Assembly: GCA_902567785.1 (NCBI GenBank)
Contig: CACFOR010000003.1
Coordinates: 85,001-149,000 of the forward strand
Direction: 5' to 3'
Source: an uncultured Pelagibacteraceae bacterium
GTDB lineage: Bacteria; Pseudomonadota; Alphaproteobacteria; Pelagibacterales; Pelagibacteraceae
Length of the DNA stretch: 64,000 bases
The stretch's first letter is position 1, and the number at the start of each line of letters is the position of its first letter. Shown here piece by piece: positions 8,002-17,491 of this stretch. The notes beneath the pieces were generated by a model, which was given only the letters and a program-made list of their open reading frames with translations, was not told the DNA's origin and made no database searches. Made by a program: the position numbers and the translations under genes.

Positions 8002-9054
8002 ATGAATCAAAAACCTTTTATAAAAATTGGTAAAAGAATCGTTGGGCCTGAATATAAACCTCTAATTATACCCGAGATAGGTATTAATCATAATGGTTCT
8101 TTGGAAACAGCATTTAAAATTGTAGATGCAGCAAAAAAATCTGGTTCTGAAATAATAAAACATCAAACCCACATAGCAGAAGATGAAATGATTCCAGAAG
8201 CTAAGTTTATTAAGCCAGGCAATTCAAAAAAAAATATTTTTGATATAATTAATAACGCAAGCTTATCAGAAGAAGATGAATTTAAACTTTTTAAATATGT
8301 AGAAAAAAAATCAATGATTTATTTAAGCACACCTTTTAGCAGGGCATCTGTAGATAGATTGGTAAAATTTGGAGTAAAAGCTTTTAAAATAGGATCAGGT
8401 GAATGCAATAATTATCCATTAATAGATTATGCTGCAAGTTTCAAAAAACCAATAATATTGAGCACCGGTATGAATTCAATTAATTCTGTAAAACCAGCAG
8501 TAAAAATTTTAAAAAAATATAAAATTAAGTACGCGTTATTACATTGCACCAATATTTATCCGACACCACCTAAATTAGTTAGATTATTTTGCATTAAAGA
8601 ACTAAAAAATAGTTTTAAAGACGCCGTGATAGGTTTATCAGATCATACTACTTCAAATTTTACAGCTTACGGAGCAATTTCTCTGGGAGCCAGCATTATA
8701 GAAAGGCACTTTACTGACACAAAAAAAAGACCAGGTCCAGACATTTCAAGTTCAATGGATTTAAAAGAACTGAAAGAACTAATCCAAGGTTCAAATACTA
8801 TTTATGAAGCACTTATATTTAGAGGAAAAAAAAAACCAATAAAAGAAGAATTAAAAACAATTAAATTTGCCTATGCTTCTGTGGTTTCGATAAAAGATAT
8901 TGATAAAGGCGAAAAGTTAACAAAAGAAAATATTTGGATCAAAAGACCCGGTACAGGAGATTATCTAGCAAAAGATTTTAGAAAAATAATTGGAAAGATT
9001 GCTAAAAAAAAAATTAAAGCAAATTGCTTAATTAAAAAAAGCTATATAAGATAA
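8002..9054 (+). CDS. neuB: N-acylneuraminate (nonulosonic acid) synthase, NeuB family
   Basis: This 350-residue enzyme condenses phosphoenolpyruvate with a 6-carbon N-acyl sugar to make a sialic, legionaminic or similar acid. Landmarks are IPEIGINHNGS near residue 25, FKIGSGECNNYPL, ILSTGMNS, LHCTNIYPTP and GLSDHT, all typical of the NeuB barrel. The last ~60 residues (VVSIKDIDKGEKLTKENI onward) form the C-terminal SAF/antifreeze-like domain. neuC starts 1 nt after its stop, so the genes are translated together. Confidence 0.92.
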   Translation: MNQKPFIKIGKRIVGPEYKPLIIPEIGINHNGSLETAFKIVDAAKKSGSEIIKHQTHIAEDEMIPEAKFIKPGNSKKNIFDIINNASLSEEDEFKLFKYVEKKSMIYLSTPFSRASVDRLVKFGVKAFKIGSGECNNYPLIDYAASFKKPIILSTGMNSINSVKPAVKILKKYKIKYALLHCTNIYPTPPKLVRLFCIKELKNSFKDAVIGLSDHTTSNFTAYGAISLGASIIERHFTDTKKRPGPDISSSMDLKELKELIQGSNTIYEALIFRGKKKPIKEELKTIKFAYASVVSIKDIDKGEKLTKENIWIKRPGTGDYLAKDFRKIIGKIAKKKIKANCLIKKSYIR

Positions 9055-9055
9055 A

Positions 9056-10177
9056 ATGAAAAAAAAGATCCTTTTCGTAACTTCTACCAGAGCAGATTTT
9101 GGAAAATTAAAATCACTTATTACAGCAACTAAATCAAAAAATTCATACAAAGTTTATATAGTTGTAACAGGGATGCATATGCTGAGAGAATATGGCTTCA
9201 CATCTTCAGAAGTAACAAAATCTTTCAAATCTAATATAATTAAATTCAATAATCAGGATACAGGAGATAAATTAGAAATCATATTAAATAAAACCGTAGA
9301 AAAATTTTCAAAAATTATAAAAAAAATAAATCCCGATCTAATTATTGTGCACGGTGATAGAGTGGAAGCAATGGCATGTGCATTAGTAGGATCTTTAAAC
9401 CATATTCTTACAGGACATGTAGAAGGTGGCGAAGTATCTGGAACAATTGATGATACCATACGACATGCCTTAACTAAGTTGAGCCATATTCATTTTGTTG
9501 GTTCAATTAAAGCAAAGAATAGAATAGTCAAGATGGGTGAATTAAAAAAAAATATTTTTACTATAGGTTCACCCGATAGTGATTTTTTATTGAGAAAAAA
9601 CCATGCAAAAATTGAAGTAGTAAAAAAAAGATATGAAATTAAATTTAAGAAATATGCTTTATTGCTATGGCATCCTGTTACATCTAGAGTAAACAGTTTA
9701 AAAAAAGAAACTACTAAAATTTTAAATTTTTTAAAAAAATATCCTCAAAATTTTGTTATTATTTATCCAAATAATGATCCAGGTACACAAATAATTTTGA
9801 ATAGTTATAAGAAAATAGCCAATATAAAAAAATTTAAAATAATAAAGAGTATGAGGTTTGAGTATTTTATATCCTTACTTAAGAAGTCAGAGTTTATAAT
9901 TGGTAATTCTAGCTCTGCTTTATATGAAGCACCAGTTCTAGGTATTCCTGCATTTAATATTGGAGACAGACAAAGAAATAGACTGGATACAAAATTAGTT
10001 AAAAATTTAGAAGTAAATAACCTTACCATTGGAAGTGTAAAAAACTTTTTATCAAAGTATAAAAGAAAAAAAATTCGTCACTATGGATTTGGAAATAGTG
10101 ATAAAAAATTTATTAAAGCCATTACAAAAAAGTCATTCTGGAAAATTTCAAATCAAAAATTTTTTTCAGATCAATAA
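9056..10177 (+). CDS. neuC: UDP-N-acetylglucosamine 2-epimerase, hydrolysing (NeuC family)
   Basis: This 373-residue GT-B-fold epimerase shows the N-terminal TSTRADFGKLKSL, the central HGDRVEAMACALVG and GHVEGGEVSGTIDDTIRHA, and a C-terminal GNSSSALYEAPVLG. Enzymes of this group release ManNAc, or a diacetamido analogue in the legionaminic pathway, from a nucleotide sugar for use by NeuB. No dedicated LegB/LegC genes are adjacent, so a neuraminate-type precursor is as likely as a legionaminate one. Confidence 0.9.
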   Translation: MKKKILFVTSTRADFGKLKSLITATKSKNSYKVYIVVTGMHMLREYGFTSSEVTKSFKSNIIKFNNQDTGDKLEIILNKTVEKFSKIIKKINPDLIIVHGDRVEAMACALVGSLNHILTGHVEGGEVSGTIDDTIRHALTKLSHIHFVGSIKAKNRIVKMGELKKNIFTIGSPDSDFLLRKNHAKIEVVKKRYEIKFKKYALLLWHPVTSRVNSLKKETTKILNFLKKYPQNFVIIYPNNDPGTQIILNSYKKIANIKKFKIIKSMRFEYFISLLKKSEFIIGNSSSALYEAPVLGIPAFNIGDRQRNRLDTKLVKNLEVNNLTIGSVKNFLSKYKRKKIRHYGFGNSDKKFIKAITKKSFWKISNQKFFSDQ

Positions 10178-10189
10178 TATATAATATAA

Positions 10190-10906
10190 ATGAGAAAAAT
10201 ATTCATACATATTGGTGCTAGAGCTGGTTCAAAAGGTATAAAAAATAAAAACACAAAAAAATTTAATAAAAAACCATTAATTTCATGGACATTGGATCAG
10301 GCAAAAAAAATTAATTTTAAAAAAAAAATAGTAATTAATACAGATTCTAAAAAAATAATTCAGATAGCTAAAAAAAATAAAGTTGATTATATTTTGGAAA
10401 GACCAAAGTCTCTTTCAAACTCAAAGTCTCCTAAATTTTTAGCTTGGAAATTTGCAGTAAAAAAGTTAAACGAGATTGCGGGTATGGATTTTAATAAAGA
10501 TTTATTTATAGATTTAGATTGCACTTGTCCCTTAAGAAAAGTTTCGGATTTAAACCTTATGATAAAAAAATATATAAGTTTAAAAAAGAGTAAAAAAAAT
10601 TTTGATGGAGTTTTTTCTGTTACTGTTGCGAGAAGAAATCCATATTTTCAATTAATGGAAATGAAAAAAAATTTTTTAAGAATATCAAAAAAACCAAAAA
10701 AGAATATAGTTAGAAGACAGGATGCACCCAAAGTATATGAACATTGTGGCGTTGGTTATGTTTTTGATCCTAAATTTTTTCTCACCAAAAAAAATTTTTT
10801 AGACGGAAATCTAATAGGTCATGAAGTTAGTTATCTTTCGAGTTTAGATATTGATGCTGATCTTGATTTCAAAATAATAGAATATTTACATAGAAAAAAA
10901 ATTTAA
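10190..10906 (+). CDS. neuA: CMP-N-acylneuraminate cytidylyltransferase
   Basis: This 238-residue nucleotidyltransferase activates the nonulosonic acid with CTP. The N-terminal IHIGARAGSKGIKNKNTKKF is the nucleotide-binding loop of NeuA/PseF/LegF proteins, FIDLDCTCPLRKVSDL is the metal-binding region, and RRQDAPKVYEHCGVGYVF is the conserved sugar-side motif. It completes the neuB-neuC-neuA set. An unusually high lysine and AAA-codon load is visible, as in its neighbours. Confidence 0.9.
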   Translation: MRKIFIHIGARAGSKGIKNKNTKKFNKKPLISWTLDQAKKINFKKKIVINTDSKKIIQIAKKNKVDYILERPKSLSNSKSPKFLAWKFAVKKLNEIAGMDFNKDLFIDLDCTCPLRKVSDLNLMIKKYISLKKSKKNFDGVFSVTVARRNPYFQLMEMKKNFLRISKKPKKNIVRRQDAPKVYEHCGVGYVFDPKFFLTKKNFLDGNLIGHEVSYLSSLDIDADLDFKIIEYLHRKKI

Positions 10907-10939
10907 TTCTCATATTTTAAAATACAAAAATATCTAAAA

Positions 10940-12031
10940 ATGAAAAATATAAAAACAATTCCTATTTTTGCTATAGGAACTTTTGGACATTGCGGAATAG
11001 ATTGGTTGCACAGTCTTATAGATTCACATAAAGAAGTATTAATTACTCCTCCGCTTAGTTTTTTTAGAAAAATTGATATATTAAAAAAAAAAAAAATTTA
11101 TCTAGACAATTATTTGAGTTCTCAAATAATTGCGAAAATTATTTCAGAAGAATTATTTCAAAAAAGTGAAAATAAAAGCTATAATTTACTAAAAAAAAAT
11201 CAAAGCAAATCAACTTTTAAAAAATATATTATAAATTTTTTAAATGTAGAAAAAAATTTTAGCATAGAGAAAAGATTATTTTTAGCAATTCATTATGCAT
11301 TTGCAAAAATTAATAAAATAAACTTGAACAAAATCAAAATAATAGTGGCTCACGAACATGCTCCGTGGAATTGTTATAAATACCAAAAATATTTTAATTC
11401 AAAATTTATTTTTATTATAAGAGACCCTCGGGCATCCATCGCTGGTAGTATGAGGGTTTTTAAAAGATATCCAAACATACCAATTAATTTTCAAATTGAT
11501 ATGAATTTATTATTTTTTATTTCTGCGCAAAAGTTTTTTAAAAAGATGACGAAAAAAAAAATATTAGTTTTAAGAAATGAAGATATGCATAAAAATTTAT
11601 CAGCCGAGATGAGAAAATTATCCAAATGGTTTGGTATTAGATTTAGCAAGTCTTTATTGCGTTCATCTTTTTTAGGATCTAAATGGATAGGAGAATCTGG
11701 TTATTTAAGTAAAACTGATCTTACTAAGCCATATCCCAAAGACTATTACAAAAAAACAAATATTGAAAAAAGATGGCGAAGCTTTTTAGATAAAAATACA
11801 ATTCTTGTAATAGAAACAATATTTGAAAAAATTATGATACAAAATAAATATCAGTTTGATAATAAATTGAATATTGCATCAAAATTATCAGCTTATTTGT
11901 CTTTATTATTTAGATTTAATGACTTTAAAAATTTATTTTTATTTATAATAAATTTATTTAAAAACATTATTAGAAGGAATTTAATAATATTTTTTCCAGA
12001 TTTATCAAGAAAAATTTTTAATATTTTGTAG
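10940..12031 (+). CDS. Sulfotransferase-family protein
   Basis: This 363-residue protein begins with GTFGHCGIDWLHSLIDSHKE, which fits the 5'-phosphosulfate-binding loop region of PAPS-dependent sulfotransferases. FIFIIRDPRASIAGSMRVFK near residue 160 is the 3'-phosphate-binding motif. It would transfer sulfate from PAPS to a glycan hydroxyl. The C-terminal ~60 residues are hydrophobic and lysine-rich and may contact the membrane. Its place next to neuA suggests the sulfated sugar may contain the nonulosonic acid. Acceptor unknown. Confidence 0.72.
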   Translation: MKNIKTIPIFAIGTFGHCGIDWLHSLIDSHKEVLITPPLSFFRKIDILKKKKIYLDNYLSSQIIAKIISEELFQKSENKSYNLLKKNQSKSTFKKYIINFLNVEKNFSIEKRLFLAIHYAFAKINKINLNKIKIIVAHEHAPWNCYKYQKYFNSKFIFIIRDPRASIAGSMRVFKRYPNIPINFQIDMNLLFFISAQKFFKKMTKKKILVLRNEDMHKNLSAEMRKLSKWFGIRFSKSLLRSSFLGSKWIGESGYLSKTDLTKPYPKDYYKKTNIEKRWRSFLDKNTILVIETIFEKIMIQNKYQFDNKLNIASKLSAYLSLLFRFNDFKNLFLFIINLFKNIIRRNLIIFFPDLSRKIFNIL

Positions 12032-12042
12032 AAGTTTAGCTA

Positions 12043-13212
12043 ATGAAAAAATTATATAATTTCCTAAAATATTTTAGAAATACTAAAATTGTTTTTAAAA
12101 GTCCCCAGCAAAGAGATGTATTGGTATTTAATTCTGTTCAATTAGAAATGTACAAGTCTGTTATTCCAACTCCAGAATATTTTTGTATAGAAGTTCCTCA
12201 TTATAAAAATGATGTTAGCAAATTATATATTTCATTTAAGTTATTAAAACTTATTTTTATTGAGTTTTTTAGAAAAAATTTTAGATTGGCTTACTATGTT
12301 GCTCTTATTAAAATTGTAAAACCCAAACTGATATTTACCTGGATAGATAATGATCCTAGATTTTTTAAATTAGCAAAATCTTTAGAAAAAGAAATTACAT
12401 TTTGCGCAATACAAAATGCTTGGAGAGATATTAGAGATTTTAACACAAATAATGTTAAATTAATTTATATTCCACATTTTTTTTGTTTTGGAGATCAGAC
12501 AAAAAATCATTATGAAAAATTAAACGCAAAGGTAGGTAAATTTCATATAGTTGGATCCCTAAGACAGTCAAATGCGGAGCAGTTTTTAGATAAAAAAAAT
12601 TTAATTAAAAATGAAAAAAAATATGACATATGTCTTATTTCAGAAAATTTACCCAAGCCTGATTCAAAAATTATAAACATTAGATTTAATGCTCTCAAAA
12701 TAATTGCAGAAAATTTAGAGAAATTAACCCACAAATATAATTTTAAAACAGTTTTAGCACTAAAAAGGCCAAAAAATCACGAACTTTATAATGATGAATT
12801 AAATTTTTATAAAACTTTACTTGGGAATACACCATCAATAGAAATAAAAAAAAAAGAAAATGATTTTTCAAGTTATGAATTATCGTACAATAGTAAGCTT
12901 ACCATTGGAACATTATCAACAATGTTATTGGAAACATTGTCCAGAGGTGGCAAAATATTAAGCTGCCATTATAGAGAAGATGATTTTTCAGGAGACCCAG
13001 AATTAAATCCATTATTTAATTTTGAAACTATATGTTCTATTAATGATAAAAGTTATTCTGAATTTGAAAAACGAGTTCTTTTTCTACTTTCAATGAGCAA
13101 TGCAGATTTTGAAAAAAAAACAAAAAATATTAAAAATTACATGATAGATTTTGATAAAAATTTTTTAACAGAAATGAAAATTAAAAATAAATTTTCTGAA
13201 TTTTTGAGATAA
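12043..13212 (+). CDS. Surface carbohydrate biosynthesis protein, possible GT-B transferase
   Basis: This 389-residue protein resembles proteins annotated as surface carbohydrate biosynthesis protein. Visible landmarks are KPKLIFTWIDNDPRFFKLAK, FCAIQNAWRDIRD, a YIPHFFCFGDQTKNHYEK segment and a late SKLTIGTLSTMLLETLSRGG that looks like the donor-binding loop of GT-B enzymes. It sits between a sulfotransferase and the ABC exporter. A role in transferring or capping a nonulosonic acid is possible, but the reaction is not established. Confidence 0.6.
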   Translation: MKKLYNFLKYFRNTKIVFKSPQQRDVLVFNSVQLEMYKSVIPTPEYFCIEVPHYKNDVSKLYISFKLLKLIFIEFFRKNFRLAYYVALIKIVKPKLIFTWIDNDPRFFKLAKSLEKEITFCAIQNAWRDIRDFNTNNVKLIYIPHFFCFGDQTKNHYEKLNAKVGKFHIVGSLRQSNAEQFLDKKNLIKNEKKYDICLISENLPKPDSKIINIRFNALKIIAENLEKLTHKYNFKTVLALKRPKNHELYNDELNFYKTLLGNTPSIEIKKKENDFSSYELSYNSKLTIGTLSTMLLETLSRGGKILSCHYREDDFSGDPELNPLFNFETICSINDKSYSEFEKRVLFLLSMSNADFEKKTKNIKNYMIDFDKNFLTEMKIKNKFSEFLR

Positions 13213-13228
13213 CAATAATTTAAAATTT

Positions 13229-14956
13229 ATGAAATACTTTTCACAAATAAATAAAATAATAACAAAAAAACAAAAAAGATCAGCCATTTTCCTATTTTTT
13301 TTAATTCTACTTTCAATGGCATTTGAAATTTTAACTTTAAACTCTTTATTTGTACTTTTGAGCTATACAACCAATTCAACTAGTTTAAATGATTCACAAA
13401 TTTTTATTTACTTAAAAAATTTAAAATTAGATTACGATATAAATTTAATAATTATTCTAAGTTTTATATTTATTTTTTTCACAAAAACATTAATTAACAT
13501 TTATATAAGCTGGAAAGAAAATAAATTTATGTTTTATACGAGAGCAGAATTAAGTCACATATATTTCAAGGGATATCTTGGTATGCCTTCTATTTTTCAT
13601 CTACGAACCAATACAGCTGATTTAATAAAAAACATAACTATAGAAATTGAGTATTTTTCACACGCATTAAAATCATTAATGACAATTGCGATGGAAATTA
13701 TAATTTTGTTAGGATTAGGAACTTTTTTATTGTTCGTAAATTTTAAAATAACATTATTATCTATAATCGGATTAATACTTTTTTCAATAATACTTAGTTT
13801 TATTAACACCAAAACCATTTTATCAATGGGTAAAAGTCGAGTAATTTTAGTTCAGCAAAGATTAAAATCAATAATTGAAGGATTAACAGGCTCAAAAATA
13901 TTTGAACTCACTGGTTCTCGGGAAAATTTAATTAAAGATTTCAGTGTTTATAATAAAAAAATTGCTAAAATTGGACATAATGTAAATTTTAGGCATGATT
14001 TACCCAAACCTTTATTTGAGATTTTTGTTTTATTAATTATTTGTTTAATTTTTATTTTTAATTTAGAAAATTATTCGGGTTTTAAAGAAGGAATACCATT
14101 ATTAGGAGTATTTGTTGCTGCAGTTTATAGGTTAATCCCTTCTTTTGGAAAAATCTTGTCAAATATACAAAGCTTCCAATTTAATATTCAGGCGGCAGAT
14201 AAACTCTCGAAAGATATAGAAAAATTTAGTAACGACGATAATATTGTTAAAAATAAATCAGATAAACTTAATTTTAAAAGTACAATAAATTTTAATAATG
14301 TAGGATTTTCTTATAGTGATGATTTAAAAGTAAAATCAAATTTTATTTTTAAAAATTTAAATTTAGAAATAAAAAAAAGCTCAAAAATTGGAATTATAGG
14401 TGGCAGCGGTTCTGGGAAGAGTACTTTTTTGGATTTAATGATGGGACTTATAACTCCACAAGAAGGAACTATTTTAATTGACGGAAAAATAATTAAAAAT
14501 GTTAAATCTCAATGGCAAAAAATAATAGGTTGTGTACCGCAGAATGTTTTTATACTAGATGATTCTCTTAGAAGAAATATAGCTTTTGGGTTAGCCAATG
14601 AATTAATTGATGATAACAAAGTTAACAAAGCTATAGAATTAGCAAATTTAAATGAATTTAAAAGCACTTTAAATTCTGGATTAGATACTTTACTTGGGGA
14701 GTCCGGTTCTAGATTGTCAGGTGGTCAACGACAAAGATTAGGAATTGCTCGTGCACTTTATAATGATCCAAATATTTTGATATTTGACGAATCTACTAAT
14801 GCATTAGATACCCAAACAGAAAAAAAAATTATTAATGAAATTTTTTCGACCAAAGAAAATAAAACAATCATATTTGTTTCACATAATCTTGATAATCTAA
14901 CTTTTTGCGATGCAATTTACGAAGTTAAAAATCAAGGAATTTTTAAAAAAATATAA
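13229..14956 (+). CDS. ABC exporter, fused permease-ATPase (lipid-linked sugar flippase type)
   Basis: This 575-residue protein has an N-terminal membrane domain of about six helices (residues 1-320) fused to an ATPase domain. The ATPase shows Walker A GIIGGSGSGKST, Q-loop CVPQNVF, signature RLSGGQRQRLGIARAL and Walker B ILIFDEST. Its length and layout match MsbA/PglK-type flippases, which move lipid-linked oligosaccharides across the inner membrane. It lies between two surface-carbohydrate proteins, so their product is a likely cargo. The next gene starts 4 nt after its stop. Confidence 0.88.
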   Translation: MKYFSQINKIITKKQKRSAIFLFFLILLSMAFEILTLNSLFVLLSYTTNSTSLNDSQIFIYLKNLKLDYDINLIIILSFIFIFFTKTLINIYISWKENKFMFYTRAELSHIYFKGYLGMPSIFHLRTNTADLIKNITIEIEYFSHALKSLMTIAMEIIILLGLGTFLLFVNFKITLLSIIGLILFSIILSFINTKTILSMGKSRVILVQQRLKSIIEGLTGSKIFELTGSRENLIKDFSVYNKKIAKIGHNVNFRHDLPKPLFEIFVLLIICLIFIFNLENYSGFKEGIPLLGVFVAAVYRLIPSFGKILSNIQSFQFNIQAADKLSKDIEKFSNDDNIVKNKSDKLNFKSTINFNNVGFSYSDDLKVKSNFIFKNLNLEIKKSSKIGIIGGSGSGKSTFLDLMMGLITPQEGTILIDGKIIKNVKSQWQKIIGCVPQNVFILDDSLRRNIAFGLANELIDDNKVNKAIELANLNEFKSTLNSGLDTLLGESGSRLSGGQRQRLGIARALYNDPNILIFDESTNALDTQTEKKIINEIFSTKENKTIIFVSHNLDNLTFCDAIYEVKNQGIFKKI

Positions 14957-14960
14957 CTCC

Positions 14961-16697
14961 ATGAATCTAGTTACAGCAGATAATAAAAAACTTTGGTCAA
15001 AAAATAAGAAAAATTTATTAGTAGGAATTTGGTGCGTTGATAATGAGCACAAATATAAAAAAGAAAAAAATAAAAAATATTTAATTTCAAAATATCATTG
15101 GAACGATCAAATAAAATTTAGAAAAGATTTAAAATATTTAGAAAAAGTATATAACTTATTGTTGAACAATTTATATTTAAATCTAAATAAATTTCATAAG
15201 TCTAAGTATCCCAGAAGATATTGGGAAATTATACTTTACAAATGGCTTTGGGTTTATTTATTTAGAGTTTTTGATTGTTGGGAAATAATCAGAAGTATTA
15301 AAATAAAAAATAAAAAAATATCTTCAAAAAATTTTCTTTATGAAGAGAAAAATTTTATTCCAAAAGATAGCGATGAATTTTCAACCTCTATGTTATATAG
15401 CGAAGACTGGAATCATTGGATTTATACTAAAATATTAGAATCTGTTGGTGGTATTAATTGTAATTATATTAATAAAAATAAAATCAAACCAAAATTTTGG
15501 TATAAAAAAAATGAATATGAATCAGCAAATTATCTTTTGAACTCCTTTTCTTTTTTGCCCACTTCAAAAAAAATTTATTCACAAAACACATATTTTTCTA
15601 AAGAATTTGAAGTTATGTACAGATTTTTTAATAGACAATTCGGTTATAAAAAAGAGATTCAGGTAAAAAATTTAAACACGCCATTAAATATAAGAGGACG
15701 TGAAGATTTATCAAAATTAAAAAAAGGTGACAAATTTACAAAATTTGCAATGAGTATAATTAAATATCAACTGCCTAAAATTTATTTGGAAAATTTTAAA
15801 AAAATAAATGAATTGATTGAAAAATCCGGAGTACCCAAAAAACCTAAAATTATTTTAACCAGTCTGGACCATATTTGGAATGATGTTTTTAAAATCTATT
15901 CAGCAAAAAATGTAATAAATGATACAAAATTATATATTCTTCAGCATGGCGGTTGTTATGGAATTACCGATTTTAATCTTGATGAAAAAAATGAATTAAG
16001 AATAGCAGATAAGTTTTTAACATGGGGATGGAAGGATAGTAATAAAAAAGCTTTACCTCTCTTTTTACAACAAAACCTATATAAAAAAATTAAAAAAAAA
16101 AGTAATGCATCCGGCTTAGTTTTGCCAATCATGGAGTTCACTATATTACCAGGTCAAGATTTTTTACAAGGATCTCCAAGAAATAAAATTGAAACGAATA
16201 AATATATAGATAATATTGTTTCTTTCTTATCTCTAATAAATAAAGATATTTTAAAGGAAAGTAGTTTTAAATACATTATTGGTTATAAATATAATTATGT
16301 TAAAAAGTCATTAAAATATAAATTTCCAAAATTAAAATTTGAAAATCCCAATAAAAATACAGCAGAAATTTCAGAAAATTTTAAATTAGTAGTTGATACA
16401 GTTAATTCATCGGGTTTTTTACAATCGTTGAATTTAAATATACCTATTATTTTAATTTATGATAAAAAATATTCTTCATTAAGAAAAAGTGCTATTAAAG
16501 ATTATCAAATGTTGGAAAAGGCAAAAATTATACATAATTCTCCACAAGAAGCAGCGAATTTTATAAATAGTAATTATGATCATTTAGAAAAATGGTGGAA
16601 TTCAAAGTTTTTACAAAAAGTAAGAAGTAAATTTTGCAATAAATATGCGAAACAATCAGAAACTCCATTAAAAAATTTAAAAAAAATTTTATTTTAA
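14961..16697 (+). CDS. LIC12162-family putative surface-sugar transferase
   Basis: This 578-residue protein matches the LIC12162 family of O-antigen-cluster proteins by length and landmarks. These are an N-terminal LLVGIWCVDNEHKYKKEK followed by a Trp-rich region (PRRYWEIILYKWLWVYLF), YILQHGGCYGITDF and KFLTWGWKD. The C-terminal half has the GT-B-like VVDTVNSSGFLQSLNLNIP loop. I take ATG at 14961, 4 nt after the ABC gene; an earlier in-frame start inside that gene would add 17 residues. Family knowledge suggests glycosyl transfer, but the substrate is unknown. Confidence 0.72.
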   Translation: MNLVTADNKKLWSKNKKNLLVGIWCVDNEHKYKKEKNKKYLISKYHWNDQIKFRKDLKYLEKVYNLLLNNLYLNLNKFHKSKYPRRYWEIILYKWLWVYLFRVFDCWEIIRSIKIKNKKISSKNFLYEEKNFIPKDSDEFSTSMLYSEDWNHWIYTKILESVGGINCNYINKNKIKPKFWYKKNEYESANYLLNSFSFLPTSKKIYSQNTYFSKEFEVMYRFFNRQFGYKKEIQVKNLNTPLNIRGREDLSKLKKGDKFTKFAMSIIKYQLPKIYLENFKKINELIEKSGVPKKPKIILTSLDHIWNDVFKIYSAKNVINDTKLYILQHGGCYGITDFNLDEKNELRIADKFLTWGWKDSNKKALPLFLQQNLYKKIKKKSNASGLVLPIMEFTILPGQDFLQGSPRNKIETNKYIDNIVSFLSLINKDILKESSFKYIIGYKYNYVKKSLKYKFPKLKFENPNKNTAEISENFKLVVDTVNSSGFLQSLNLNIPIILIYDKKYSSLRKSAIKDYQMLEKAKIIHNSPQEAANFINSNYDHLEKWWNSKFLQKVRSKFCNKYAKQSETPLKNLKKILF

Positions 16698-16704
16698 AAA
16701 AATA

Positions 16705-17490
16705 ATGAAATATCCAAATTCGATAAAAAAAATACTGAGAAACCCAAACATTATTAATATTTTAAATTTATTTTTATTAAAATATTTAAAGCTTAAAAAA
16801 ATCTATCCTTCTGACTTTAGGGGACCAGGACGTTTTTTCATGTCAAATCCTGAAGACATTTTTATCTTTTCATATCTTAGGTCCGGAAACGTTTGGCTGA
16901 GACTTTTAGTTGCAAATTTAATTTTTGATAAAGAAAAAATAGATTCATCTAATGCAAATGACTACATAGGAGAATTAGCTATAACAAATGAAAAAAAATT
17001 ATTAAAACAACCAAAACCCAGAATATATAGTGGGCACGATTATTTTGATCCAAGATTTCAAAAAGTTATTTATCTGATTAGAGATCCAAGAGATGTTTTG
17101 GCATCTTTATATCCTTACTACATTAGTTTAGGTATAATAGATAAAAAATGTTCAAAATCACAATTTTTAAAAAAATATTTTAATGGGAAATTTGATGCCA
17201 ATTTTGGATCCTGGAACCAAAATGTAGGAAGCTGGGCAGGAATCCATGACAAAGAAAAAATTTTGATAATCAAATATGAAAATTTAAAAAAAAATATTTT
17301 TAAAGAAATAAAAAAGATTTGTAAATTTCTTAAACTTAAAAAATCAAAAAAACAAATCAATATAGCAATTAAAAAAAGTGGTGTTTTTAGAGGTGAAGTA
17401 GGAATATGGAGAAATTTTTTTTCAAAGAAACAAGCTAATCAAATAAAAAAATGTTATAAAATAAATATGAAAAGTTTGGGTTATTATTAA
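16705..17490 (+). CDS. Sulfotransferase domain protein
   Basis: This 261-residue protein is a compact PAPS-dependent sulfotransferase. FIFSYLRSGNVWLRLLVANL (near residues 52-71) is the 5'-phosphosulfate loop, VIYLIRDPRDVLASLYPYY the 3'-phosphate site, and ILIIKYENLKKN the helix that follows. The C-terminal FRGEVGIWRNFFSKKQANQI matches the late GxxGxWKxxF-type region of cytosolic sulfotransferases. It is more canonical than the 10940 protein. The aminotransferase gene begins 1 nt after its stop, so the two are in one operon. Confidence 0.85.
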   Translation: MKYPNSIKKILRNPNIINILNLFLLKYLKLKKIYPSDFRGPGRFFMSNPEDIFIFSYLRSGNVWLRLLVANLIFDKEKIDSSNANDYIGELAITNEKKLLKQPKPRIYSGHDYFDPRFQKVIYLIRDPRDVLASLYPYYISLGIIDKKCSKSQFLKKYFNGKFDANFGSWNQNVGSWAGIHDKEKILIIKYENLKKNIFKEIKKICKFLKLKKSKKQINIAIKKSGVFRGEVGIWRNFFSKKQANQIKKCYKINMKSLGYY

Positions 17491-17491
17491 A

